Both the position numbers and the translations under genes were made by a program. Below the pieces are notes generated by a model. It saw nothing but the letters and a program-made list of their open reading frames with translations, had not been told where the DNA came from and ran no database searches. A DNA stretch of 51,804 nucleotides from Aphodosoma sp045631465 (GTDB lineage Bacteria; Bacteroidota; Bacteroidia; Bacteroidales; Paludibacteraceae), in contig JAZQUV010000026.1 in assembly GCA_045631465.1 (NCBI GenBank), forward strand, positions 1 through 51,804, in the 5' to 3' direction. Below, one piece after another: positions 42,988 through 51,576 of the stretch (position 1 is its first letter; the number at the start of each line of letters is the position of its first letter).

Positions 42988-44229
42988 ATGAATATTTTAC
43001 AAATAACCAACACTGCTTGTTCTGATACAAATCAAGCAACAGGAGTTAACAGAGTTGTCACCCAATTAAGTGATTATTGGTCTCGTATACATCAAGATAA
43101 TTGTTTCCAGGCTTTCTTCGAATATGCCCAAACCAATAATATAAACAACTCAACAGAGAGAAACGGAATAACGAAGGGGGGGGTAACTGATTTATTTCTA
43201 GCAACTTACAATATTAAACAGTCATTTACTCCTCATAATTTCGAGACATTCTTACTTAATTACCATATTGATATTATAATATTTAATTTTGCAGCCAACC
43301 AAATGTTAAGACACTTAAAAGACATTTGCACTGTTGCAAAGAAAAACAATATCAAAGTTATTTATTGTCATCATTTCATACCTGGTTCTGAAGGTTTTTC
43401 TTATGGCTCAATAGAAGAAGTATTATACAATCTCTATTCTTCAAAAGATATTTTTGATAAATCAAAAAAATGGTTAATAAACATCACAAAGCCTTTAAGT
43501 ACTAAATTTATTCATAAAACTATAAAAAATAAATATGAAATACCATACCTTGAATGTGACAAATTAGTCGTTTTTACAAAACCATATATTTATAGATACT
43601 TAAATATCATAAATGAGAAAGATGAACAAAAATTTAAAGTAATCCCAAATCCTTTATCTTTTTCTGAATTCTTACCAAAAGAAAAGTTACAATTCAAAAA
43701 TAAAGAAGTAATTTTTGTAGGTCGTTTATACGAAGCTCAAAAAAGAGTTTCAACTATACTAAAAATTTGGAAATTCGTAGAAAAAGAACCTTTATTAAAT
43801 GATTGGACTTTAAAAATAATAGGAGAAGGCAAAGACGAATCATTCCTAAAATGGCTTACAAAAAGATACCAACTCAAAAGAGTTTCTTTTGAAGGCAGAC
43901 AAGACCCAAAACCATATTATAATAAAGCGTCTATAATGCTATCTACATCAGCATACGAAGGATGGCCAATGGTATTGATGGAAGCCATGCCTATGGGATG
44001 TTGCTGTCTTGCATTTGATTCATACGATGCTGTGCATGATATTATTACAGATGGAATAGATGGTAGAATTATACCTAACAATAACATAAAAGCCTACTAT
44101 AAAGCTCTTTCTGAACTCATGCTTAATGATGATAAACGTATTGCCATGATGCAGTCTGCCATAGAAAGTTCTAAAAGATTCTCAATGGAAATTGTAGGAG
44201 AAAAATGGAGAGAATTATTAGCAGAATAA
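42988..44229 (+). CDS. Family 4 glycosyltransferase, AT-rich
   Basis: The 413-aa GT-B enzyme has an N-terminal ATGVNRVVTQLSDYW and the GT4 C-terminal signature: VIFVGRLYEAQKRV, IIGEGKDE, FEGRQDPKPYY and SAYEGWPMVLMEAMPMG with the nucleotide-sugar Glu. It follows the GT2 gene by 7 bases. Its base composition is clearly more AT-rich than the housekeeping genes (many TTA, AAT, ATA codons), which suggests recent acquisition. A perfect-palindrome terminator follows. Confidence 0.92.
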   Translation: MNILQITNTACSDTNQATGVNRVVTQLSDYWSRIHQDNCFQAFFEYAQTNNINNSTERNGITKGGVTDLFLATYNIKQSFTPHNFETFLLNYHIDIIIFNFAANQMLRHLKDICTVAKKNNIKVIYCHHFIPGSEGFSYGSIEEVLYNLYSSKDIFDKSKKWLINITKPLSTKFIHKTIKNKYEIPYLECDKLVVFTKPYIYRYLNIINEKDEQKFKVIPNPLSFSEFLPKEKLQFKNKEVIFVGRLYEAQKRVSTILKIWKFVEKEPLLNDWTLKIIGEGKDESFLKWLTKRYQLKRVSFEGRQDPKPYYNKASIMLSTSAYEGWPMVLMEAMPMGCCCLAFDSYDAVHDIITDGIDGRIIPNNNIKAYYKALSELMLNDDKRIAMMQSAIESSKRFSMEIVGEKWRELLAE

Positions 44230-44251
44230 CAATCCGTTAATCCAATATAAC

Positions 44252-44285
44252 AAAAAAGAGAGTTTATTAATAAACTCTCTTTTTT
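44252..44285. terminator. Bidirectional terminator, perfect palindrome
   Basis: AAAAAGAGAGTTTATT is followed directly by its reverse complement AATAAACTCTCTTTTT. It separates the convergent GT4 and TagB/TagF-like genes. Confidence 0.9.
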
Positions 44286-44289
44286 GCAT

Positions 44290-45483
44290 CTATTTAAATC
44301 CTAATCTATTTAATATCAATTCACAACTATTCTTATTGAATGTATCACCCCAAAACTTATCCAAAATACGTTGACGATCAGATTGATTAATATGATAATC
44401 ATTATTTCGGATAACATCTAAAAGTTCATTAAATGTATAAACTTGTCTGCCAACGATATTATCTTTTATATCAAAAATAAACTCTCTACTATTAACATAC
44501 TCATCATAATCGTAATGAAATAGAATAACATTCTTATCTGGCATAAGAATATAATCGTATAAAATAGAAGAATAGTCAGTAATCAAAGTATGTGTATATG
44601 GCAAAATACAATACATATCAACATTTCCATCCAAGAAAAATAGATTACTATATTTTATAGACTTATCTATGATAGTATTAGCATGAGGTTTCATCAGTAC
44701 ACAAGCATTTTGTTTTGCTACACACTCATTAAAAGCATTTAAATCAAAACCATTAGCAAAACAATCACGTTGAGAATCACGCCATGTAGGCATATAAACA
44801 AAAACCTTTTCATATTTTTGTATTTTCTCAACAAGTGACCTTGTTTCCTTTGACTCATACCGACATACAAACTCATCAACCTCTTTTAATGGCAACTGCA
44901 ACATTCTATTGCGAGGACATCCTGTCTGTATACATTGAGACTCAGAAATACGAAATGATTTAGAAAATACCTCATCAAAGAAATTTGTAGTAGAAACCAT
45001 ATAATCTGGTCGTCGAAACGGCGCAGGATGGTAGAAAACATCCCAGAAATCTTTCTCAACATAACGCTTTGCTAAATCACCTTTTGTAATTCCAAACTCA
45101 ATTGCCTTCATAGGTACTCCATGCCACAAATTCACCACGTTAGCTCTTCCCGCTAAACAAAAAGCAATATCCGATGTATATGAATTTACAAACCAATATT
45201 TAGAACGAAGAGCATAAAACAATCCCTTAATAGAAACTACATGATATGCTTGATAACCAAGACTTCTAATATGGTCAACTGTAGATTTCTTTGTAGAAAT
45301 CCATACTATTTTTCTATCTTTTATATGTTCAGTAGCATATAAAAAAAGATACTTAGAATTATCATTAAAAGCTCCTCTATACGATCCAAAAACCAATATC
45401 TTATCTGTTCTAGGGAACAGATAAGATATTGGATAAAATAGATAACAGAGTAAATATGCTATAAATTTTACAACTTGTTTCAT
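44290..45483 (-). CDS. CDP-glycerol:glycerophosphate transferase family (TagB/TagF-like)
   Basis: The 397-aa GT-B-like enzyme has the family signature NLWHGVPMKAIEFG (near residue 116), MPTWRDS, LMKPHAN and TDYSSILYDYIL. Family members transfer glycerol phosphate or ribitol phosphate from the CDP form to a growing teichoic acid or capsule chain at the membrane. An N-terminal amphipathic/hydrophobic stretch (FIAYLLCYLFYPISYLFP) may anchor it. Its start overlaps the stop of the TagD-fusion gene by ATGA. The gene is AT-rich. Confidence 0.9.
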   Translation of the reverse strand: MKQVVKFIAYLLCYLFYPISYLFPRTDKILVFGSYRGAFNDNSKYLFLYATEHIKDRKIVWISTKKSTVDHIRSLGYQAYHVVSIKGLFYALRSKYWFVNSYTSDIAFCLAGRANVVNLWHGVPMKAIEFGITKGDLAKRYVEKDFWDVFYHPAPFRRPDYMVSTTNFFDEVFSKSFRISESQCIQTGCPRNRMLQLPLKEVDEFVCRYESKETRSLVEKIQKYEKVFVYMPTWRDSQRDCFANGFDLNAFNECVAKQNACVLMKPHANTIIDKSIKYSNLFFLDGNVDMYCILPYTHTLITDYSSILYDYILMPDKNVILFHYDYDEYVNSREFIFDIKDNIVGRQVYTFNELLDVIRNNDYHINQSDRQRILDKFWGDTFNKNSCELILNRLGFK

Positions 45484-46931
45484 TCTCCTCTTAACTTATG
45501 TAATGTTTCATTTATAAGAGTTGAAGATGTTCCTTTTGTATAAGGAAAATAAACAACTTTAGCACCAACAGCATTGAGGTCTTCCTCAATTTTATTCCAC
45601 TTATCAGTACCTTTCCAATCGTCACCTACAAACATAACATCAAAATGATATTTTTCCCACGCCTCCATCTTATTCATATTCTCCTGAGTAACAACCTCAT
45701 CAACATATTTTATTGCACCTACAATTTCTTTGCGCTCTTCAAAAGGAATAACAGCATGCTTATGTTTGTAACTAACCAATTCATCAGTAGACACCCCAAC
45801 AATTAAATAATCACACTGAGCCTTTGCCTTTCTTAATAAATTAAGATGTCCGATATGAAATAGGTCATAAACACCAGTAGTATAACCAACTGTAATTGGC
45901 TCATACATATTAAGAAATTGCTCCAAGCAATACAATTGCCATTTTTGATTACCTGTGAATTGGCTCATATCCAAATCACGACAAAATTCAGGACGTTTAG
46001 GTCCACACCAATCTTTAAAATAAGCATCAACAGGACGAGGCATTGGCACCTTATTTGGCACTGGTATTTCAGGATACTTTTTGTGCATCAACTCACGAAT
46101 GAGATATTTCGATTCACCATTACGAACTCGATGCAAATCCAATGGGTCAGCCATACGCAACAATGCATACGGATCGGTATATGGCATATCTGCCGCAACA
46201 AAAGCATTATAGTACGAACTTGAAGATTCTCTACTAAATACATCATCCATAAAATGAAGAAAGTCGATCTTATCACCTTGACGATATCGCTCATAAAGAT
46301 AAGACATATCTATAGGCTCTTTCAACACTAACGCAGGATCTAAGAATGTATAACGACGTTGAAAATCTTCTACAGACCAATCTTTAGATAATAATTGATC
46401 CATTCCGCCAAAAATAAGGTCACTACTTTCCCCCACAATCATTCGAGTTACACCATCTGCTTTTGCTTGAATAGCCGCTTGATAAAGTTGTGGTTCAATT
46501 GAGTGAACAGGAGCATTCTTTGCTCGCATAACAATTGGAAGATATTGAATAACAGTATTCCAATCAATATCAACATAATGAAGATTCAAACCATAATACT
46601 GCGCATAATATTCAGCACGAGCCAACTCCTCTTTTTGATAATCTCCACCTAAAAAACGAAATGTATAAGCATCACAACCTCGCATATATGAAGCTAAGAT
46701 TGCCGAATCCATACCCCCAGACAAACAAATACCTAATTTTTCGCCTTTAAGATTATCGAAAACTTTCTGGATTTCAACATCAATATCTTGTGCCGTACGA
46801 ACAAATGTAAGTTGAGATTCATTAGGCAAAGGTATATTCTGATGACGCAATCCATCATAAAAATCCATCCCATCACGTTCAATATAGCGAAAAGCTAAAT
46901 ATGAACTCATACAAAAATTTTTGTTATTCAT
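45480..46931 (-). CDS. Asparagine-synthase-like ATP pyrophosphatase fused to glycerol-3-phosphate cytidylyltransferase
   Basis: The 483-aa protein joins two enzymes. Residues about 50-335 are an asparagine-synthase-type PP-loop domain (ICLSGGMDSAILAS, Ser71-Ser76; GESSDLIFGG later), without the N-terminal glutaminase domain of AsnB. Residues about 348-483 are a TagD-like nucleotidyltransferase (YTTGVYDLFHIGHLNLLRKA, FVGDDWKGTDKW, and KGTSSTLI in place of RTxGISTT). The second half should make CDP-glycerol or a related CDP-alditol. The first half would form an amide, or another bond through an acyl-AMP, on an unknown acid. It is the middle gene of a tight operon with IspD/TarI-like and TagB/TagF-like genes. 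Confidence 0.88.
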   Translation of the reverse strand: MNNKNFCMSSYLAFRYIERDGMDFYDGLRHQNIPLPNESQLTFVRTAQDIDVEIQKVFDNLKGEKLGICLSGGMDSAILASYMRGCDAYTFRFLGGDYQKEELARAEYYAQYYGLNLHYVDIDWNTVIQYLPIVMRAKNAPVHSIEPQLYQAAIQAKADGVTRMIVGESSDLIFGGMDQLLSKDWSVEDFQRRYTFLDPALVLKEPIDMSYLYERYRQGDKIDFLHFMDDVFSRESSSSYYNAFVAADMPYTDPYALLRMADPLDLHRVRNGESKYLIRELMHKKYPEIPVPNKVPMPRPVDAYFKDWCGPKRPEFCRDLDMSQFTGNQKWQLYCLEQFLNMYEPITVGYTTGVYDLFHIGHLNLLRKAKAQCDYLIVGVSTDELVSYKHKHAVIPFEERKEIVGAIKYVDEVVTQENMNKMEAWEKYHFDVMFVGDDWKGTDKWNKIEEDLNAVGAKVVYFPYTKGTSSTLINETLHKLRGE

Positions 46932-46933
46932 TC

Positions 46934-47614
46934 TTATATATCTTCTTTAAAAGTTATTTTCTTGTTTTGTTCTTCACCTAGGACGATGTAGATAGGTTGA
47001 GTTGGGATATGGTTAAAGACTACTCCACAATCGTCGGTTACTTGCATATTTTCACCATTAAGGGCGATATCGTAAGCCTTAGTGATTAAAGGGAGGCGAA
47101 ATGCTTGTGGGGTTTGTGCTCGCATAATAGTTGAACGATTAGGAATACGAGCTACGCATCCATTTTGCATTTCATAGACCGTATCGGTAGATGGTATTGC
47201 AACAACTACTGCTTCATTCTCCTTGAGGGCTTCGCATACATCACTGATAATACGCTGACTAACAAATGGTCGTGCTGCATCGTGCAACAAAATATTGGCA
47301 GTGGCAAATTGCGCAGACTCAAGTTTATCTTGATATAATCGTATAGCATTAACGCTCGACTCCCAACGCTCTTTGCCTCCAGGTATGATATGACGCATTT
47401 TAGTCCAACCATTCGCTTGCAACATCTTCTCAGCCTCAGCAATATAGTCGGGATGCATAACGATGCAAACCTCATCAATAGACTCAGCCTGCTCAAATGC
47501 ATCGACCGAATGCTCTAATATAGTCTTTCCATCGGCAAGAGGCAACAACTGTTTCGGCATATTGCCACCCACTCGCGCACCTACGCCACCAGCTAATACA
47601 ACTGCTATATTCAT
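46934..47614 (-). CDS. IspD/TarI-family cytidylyltransferase
   Basis: The 226-aa protein has the CTP-binding start AVVLAGGVGARVG with MPKQLLPL, then LLHDAARPFVS, IPSTDTVYEM and RAQTPQAF. IspD makes CDP-methylerythritol for isoprenoids; TarI makes CDP-ribitol for teichoic acids, and the two are hard to separate by motif. The C-terminus stops at KITFKEDI, slightly shorter than usual. Only 2 bases separate it from the TagD-fusion gene, so a TarI-like role in a CDP-alditol pathway is at least as likely as isoprenoid synthesis. Confidence 0.82.
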   Translation of the reverse strand: MNIAVVLAGGVGARVGGNMPKQLLPLADGKTILEHSVDAFEQAESIDEVCIVMHPDYIAEAEKMLQANGWTKMRHIIPGGKERWESSVNAIRLYQDKLESAQFATANILLHDAARPFVSQRIISDVCEALKENEAVVVAIPSTDTVYEMQNGCVARIPNRSTIMRAQTPQAFRLPLITKAYDIALNGENMQVTDDCGVVFNHIPTQPIYIVLGEEQNKKITFKEDI

Positions 47615-47623
47615 AGTTTTGGT

Positions 47624-47651
47624 TAGAGGTTAGAGGTTAGAGGTTAGAGAT
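47624..47651. repeat. TTAGAGG tandem 7-mer, about four copies
   Basis: GGTTAGAGGTTAGAGGTTAG and on lies between two minus-strand glycan genes. It could vary in copy number. Confidence 0.8.
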
Positions 47652-47660
47652 ATACAAACA

Positions 47661-48803
47661 TTAAATATTAGCAAGTAAATCCTTGATTTTGACAAATACT
47701 TTTGTCAATATACTCCAAGAGTATTTCTCTTTTTCGAGAATAAGATATTGAGTATAATCCTCTTGTCGGTTGTTTTCGTAATAGTCGACGATAGCATCGG
47801 CAATAGCATCGGCATTTGGTTCGGTGGCATAACCCATTTGATGGTCGTGTACAATCTCACCCAAACCACCTACGTTAGTGACCAACATAGGTTTTTCGAA
47901 ATGGAAAGCCACTTGCGTTACACCACTTTGAGTGGCAGTTTTGTAAGGTTGCACAATAAGATTGGCAGCACCAAAATATTTACGCAAATCGGCATCAGGA
48001 ATAAATTCGTTGCGAATTATAACCTTATCAGTCAACCCATTGTCGGCAATTTGTTTACGATAGAGCTCCTCTTGCTCATAAAACTCGCCAGCAACGAGTA
48101 ATCGCAAATTTGGCATTTTGGTGTGTATCTTGCCCATAGCATCAAGCAAAAGATCTAACCCTTTGTAGGCACGCACTAAACCGAAAAACAACATATAATC
48201 CTTATCAACATCCAATCCCAAAGCCTGACAAGCGTCAGCCTTTGACATACGTTCACCATAGTGGTCATAGATAGGATGAGGCGAAAAAGTTTTAGGTTTA
48301 TGGCGTTTATCCAATTTATCAATATCTCGAACAACACTATCCGACAAAGCGACAAACCCATCGGTACTATTCACATAGAAAGGGGCAAACAACTTATCCA
48401 ATAGACTTGGTTCGTGTGGTATCATATTATGCACCAAAGCCACACAACGAGTTTTGCCATTACCTTTCACTATACGTTCAATAATACCATAACATGGGGC
48501 AAAAAATGCCATCCAATAGCAAGTAATAAGCATATCGGGCTGCATTTTGCGGATTCGGCGACCCACGCTCACCCAATTGAATGGATTACACGAATTAACC
48601 CAACGTTTAATCTTCAAGTCGGTAGGAGCTATTTCGTTGGAATATTGCGTTTTGCCAGGAAAAAGGAATGACGGATATTGCAACGTAAACGTGACAACCT
48701 CAACATCGTGCCCCTCAGCTTGAAACTGACGCGCAAGACGTTCGTTAAACGTAGCTAGACCACCACGATATGGATATGCTGTACCTAAGATTACTATTTT
48801 CAT
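47661..48803 (-). CDS. Family 4 glycosyltransferase
   Basis: The 380-aa GT-B enzyme starts MKIVILGTAYPYRGGLATFN, with the Gly-rich donor loop. It has LLVAGEFYEQ, VIIRNEFIPDADLRKYFGA and FHFEKPMLVTNVGGLGEIV in the C-terminal nucleotide-sugar domain. It should add a hexose to a surface glycan. The ATG at 48803 is preferred over the one 6 codons upstream, which borders repeat DNA. Base composition is closer to the housekeeping genes than the neighbouring operon is. Confidence 0.92.
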   Translation of the reverse strand: MKIVILGTAYPYRGGLATFNERLARQFQAEGHDVEVVTFTLQYPSFLFPGKTQYSNEIAPTDLKIKRWVNSCNPFNWVSVGRRIRKMQPDMLITCYWMAFFAPCYGIIERIVKGNGKTRCVALVHNMIPHEPSLLDKLFAPFYVNSTDGFVALSDSVVRDIDKLDKRHKPKTFSPHPIYDHYGERMSKADACQALGLDVDKDYMLFFGLVRAYKGLDLLLDAMGKIHTKMPNLRLLVAGEFYEQEELYRKQIADNGLTDKVIIRNEFIPDADLRKYFGAANLIVQPYKTATQSGVTQVAFHFEKPMLVTNVGGLGEIVHDHQMGYATEPNADAIADAIVDYYENNRQEDYTQYLILEKEKYSWSILTKVFVKIKDLLANI

Positions 48804-48821
48804 ATTATTTTTTTTAGACAT

Positions 48822-48989
48822 GAAGACATGAGAACATGATTTTTATTTTAAACGCAAATTATCGTAAATTATTCATAAATAAAAATTTAATAGTAATTTG
48901 TGATAACCATCGGTCTTTGAACCTTTGGCGATAAAATTTACGTTTATAAAAAATTATTATCTTGTTTTCCTGTCTTCTTGTCTTTTATA
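48822..48989. repeat. Repeat-filled gap: AGACATGAAGACATG, CTTTGAACCTTTGG, CTGTCTTCTTGTCTT
   Basis: Three dispersed word families seen elsewhere in the window (19023, 13389 and 33712 regions) fill the gap before pgi. No gene is visible. Confidence 0.6.
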
Positions 48990-50327
48990 TTAAATTCGAG
49001 CTTTGATTGCTTTTGAAGCTTCTTCGTAGCCTGGTTTGTCGAGGAGGGCAAACATATTCTTTTTGTAAGCCTCAACGCCAGGTTGGTCGAATGGGTTAAC
49101 GCCAAGGATATAACCACTTATACCACAAGCTTTTTCGAAGAAATAGAGCAACTCGCCAAGATAGAACTCGTTCAAACGAGGCAATGTGATTTTCAAGTTA
49201 GGCACACCACCATCGACGTGCGCAAGCATAGTGCCGAGTTCGGCCATTTTGTTTACCTCGTCAACACGACGACCAGCGAGGAAGTTGAGCCCATCGAGGT
49301 TAGCCTCGTTAGAAGGAACGCGCACTTCGTGTTCCATAGTTTCGACAGAGATAACTGTTTCGAACAATGTGCGTTCGCCATCTTGAATATATTGACCCAT
49401 TGAGTGAAGGTCGGTAGTGAAATCGACTGATGCAGGGAAAATACCTTTACCCTCTTTGCCTTCACTCTCGCCATAAAGTTGTTTCCACCACTCAGAAACA
49501 TAGTGCAATTTAGGGTGGAAATTAACTAATATCTCAACTTTTTTGCCAGAACGATAGAGTTCGTTACGCACAGCAGCATATTGCGCAGCAAGGTTATTTT
49601 CGAACTCAACATTCAATCCGCAAGCTTCTTGCATACGGCGAGCACCATTGACAAACTCTCTGATACTGAAGCCAGCAACAGCAATTGGCAACAAACCAAC
49701 AGGAGTGAGTACAGAGAAACGACCACCCACGTTATCTTCGATGACGAAAGTTTTGTAACCCTCTTGAGTAGCCAATGTGCGCAACGCACCACGACTGCGA
49801 TCGGTGATACAAACAATGAGATCTTTAGCAGCAGCTTTGCCAACTTGCTCTTCGAGTTGAGTTTTGAGCATACGGAATGCGATAGCAGGTTCGGTAGTTG
49901 TACCAGATTTAGAGATTGAAACGATACCAAAACGTTTGCCTTTCAACATCTCTTGCAATTCGTAGAGATAGTCTTCGCCAATATTTTGACCAGCATAGAC
50001 AACCACAGGATTTTTGCGGTCGCGTTGCAACCAATCGAAGCTATTGTTGAGTGCATCAATCACAGCTTTAGCACCGAGATAAGAACCACCAATACCGACA
50101 ACCACAACAACTTCGCACTCACGACGCAAAGTGTTTGCAACGTTTTCGATATCAGTCAACAACTCGTCGGTTAAATCAGTTGGCAAAGTGAGCCAACCGA
50201 GAAAATCGTTACCTTTGCCTGTGCCATTGTGCAAAGCCTCTTGAGCCTCAGCCACAGCTTGTTTATAACCTTTTACAGCTTCTTCATTGATGAAGCCATA
50301 CGCTTTATTTGCATTAAATTTAATCAT
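48990..50327 (-). CDS. pgi: Glucose-6-phosphate isomerase
   Basis: The 445-aa enzyme interconverts glucose 6-phosphate and fructose 6-phosphate. It has VVVVGIGGSYLGAKAV (residues about 74-89), SISKSGTTTEPAIAFR, GGRFSVLTPVGLLP and HVDGGVPNLKI. The short form of about 445 aa is the one expected in this phylum and in Firmicutes. It lies downstream of gpsA on the same strand, separated by a TTGAAAGTTGAGAG repeat. Confidence 0.97.
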   Translation of the reverse strand: MIKFNANKAYGFINEEAVKGYKQAVAEAQEALHNGTGKGNDFLGWLTLPTDLTDELLTDIENVANTLRRECEVVVVVGIGGSYLGAKAVIDALNNSFDWLQRDRKNPVVVYAGQNIGEDYLYELQEMLKGKRFGIVSISKSGTTTEPAIAFRMLKTQLEEQVGKAAAKDLIVCITDRSRGALRTLATQEGYKTFVIEDNVGGRFSVLTPVGLLPIAVAGFSIREFVNGARRMQEACGLNVEFENNLAAQYAAVRNELYRSGKKVEILVNFHPKLHYVSEWWKQLYGESEGKEGKGIFPASVDFTTDLHSMGQYIQDGERTLFETVISVETMEHEVRVPSNEANLDGLNFLAGRRVDEVNKMAELGTMLAHVDGGVPNLKITLPRLNEFYLGELLYFFEKACGISGYILGVNPFDQPGVEAYKKNMFALLDKPGYEEASKAIKARI

Positions 50328-50334
50328 ATTTTTT

Positions 50335-50375
50335 CAAGTTGAAAGTTGAGAGTTGAAAGTTGAAAGTTACAAATT
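50335..50375. repeat. GTTGAAAGTTGAGAGTTGAA repeat
   Basis: A short member of the CAACTTTCAAATTTC family between pgi and gpsA, followed by TTATTATTAGTTATTAATTC. Confidence 0.65.
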
Positions 50376-50449
50376 ACAAACCTCAACATTTTATTATTAG
50401 TTATTAATTCTTTATATCTTTAGTTTAAACAGATGTAGATTCTATATTT

Positions 50450-51448
50450 TTACATCAATTGTTTGATGAGTTCTTTCATTACGATTGATGGAGAGCGGCG
50501 TTGATACAAAATAGAATAAACCGCCTCGAGAATAGGCATATTCACTTGATATTTCTCGTTGATTTCATGAATACATTTAGTGCCATAATAGCCTTCGGCA
50601 ATCATCTCCATCTCCATTTGAGCAGTTTTCACTGAGTAGCCCTTACCGATCATAGAACCGAAGGTGCGGTTACGCGAGAATTTAGAGTAGGCAGTAACAA
50701 GCAAGTCGCCAAGATAAACACTCTCTTGCACATTGCGGTGGAAAGGATGCACAGCATTACAGAAGCGGTTCATCTCTTGAATAGAATTAGAGACAAGAAC
50801 AGCTTGGAAGTTGTCGCCATATTTAAGACCATGGCAGATACCAGCTGCAATGGCATAAACATTTTTGAGCACTGCGCCATACTCTACTCCGTACATATCC
50901 TCACTAAGAGAAGTACGTAGATAGTCGCCACCAACGATAGAAGAAATCAAACGACCAACTTCTCTATCAGGGCAAGCTATAGTCAAATAGGAAGTACGTT
51001 CGAGAGCAATCTCCTCGGCATGACATGGACCACTTAAAGCGACAACATGTTCGGCAGGAACACCATAAAACTTATTGAAATAGTCCGAAATAACAAGATT
51101 TTCGTCAGGCACGATACCTTTAATCGCAGTAACAATAATTTTATTATCGATTTTACGACGTAACTTAGCCAAATGTGATTTTAGGAATGGTGATGGTGTA
51201 GCAAAAAACAAAATATCAGCTTCTGCCACAGCGACATTTATTTTGCTAGTAAATTTAATTCTATCAAGGTCAAAAGATACAGCCGAAAGATACGACGGAT
51301 TATGTCCTACGCGCTTAAATTCAGCTATTTGATCATCACGACGCATGTACCATATGATTTCAGGCACATTTTCCATCACGATTTTTGCAATTGCAGTGGC
51401 AAACGAACCACCACCCATTATTGCTACTTTTGGGTAATTATTTTCCAT
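50450..51448 (-). CDS. gpsA: Glycerol-3-phosphate dehydrogenase (NAD(P)+)
   Basis: The 332-aa enzyme reduces dihydroxyacetone phosphate to sn-glycerol 3-phosphate, the backbone of phospholipids. Motifs are MGGGSFATAIAKI (nucleotide-binding), ITAIKGIVPDENLVIS (Lys), LSGPCHAEEIA and the second Lys in VEYGAVLKNVYAIAAGI. Length is normal. Its product is also the substrate of the TagD-like domain encoded about 4 kb away, so it could supply the proposed CDP-glycerol pathway. Confidence 0.96.
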   Translation of the reverse strand: MENNYPKVAIMGGGSFATAIAKIVMENVPEIIWYMRRDDQIAEFKRVGHNPSYLSAVSFDLDRIKFTSKINVAVAEADILFFATPSPFLKSHLAKLRRKIDNKIIVTAIKGIVPDENLVISDYFNKFYGVPAEHVVALSGPCHAEEIALERTSYLTIACPDREVGRLISSIVGGDYLRTSLSEDMYGVEYGAVLKNVYAIAAGICHGLKYGDNFQAVLVSNSIQEMNRFCNAVHPFHRNVQESVYLGDLLVTAYSKFSRNRTFGSMIGKGYSVKTAQMEMEMIAEGYYGTKCIHEINEKYQVNMPILEAVYSILYQRRSPSIVMKELIKQLM

Positions 51449-51486
51449 AACAAAAATAGGTTTTAATGAATATAATCTTCAATCTA

Positions 51487-51494
51487 CAAAGTTA
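51487..51494 (-). promoter_or_regulatory. gpsA promoter -7 box
   Basis: CAAAGTTA reads TAACTTTG on the minus strand, about 39 bases before the gpsA start codon. Confidence 0.7.
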
Positions 51495-51576
51495 ACCATT
51501 TTTTCTTATATACGCAAGAAAAAAAAGAGTTGAAATATATTTCTATAAAAAAAAGATTAATAAATAAAAAAAGGTT

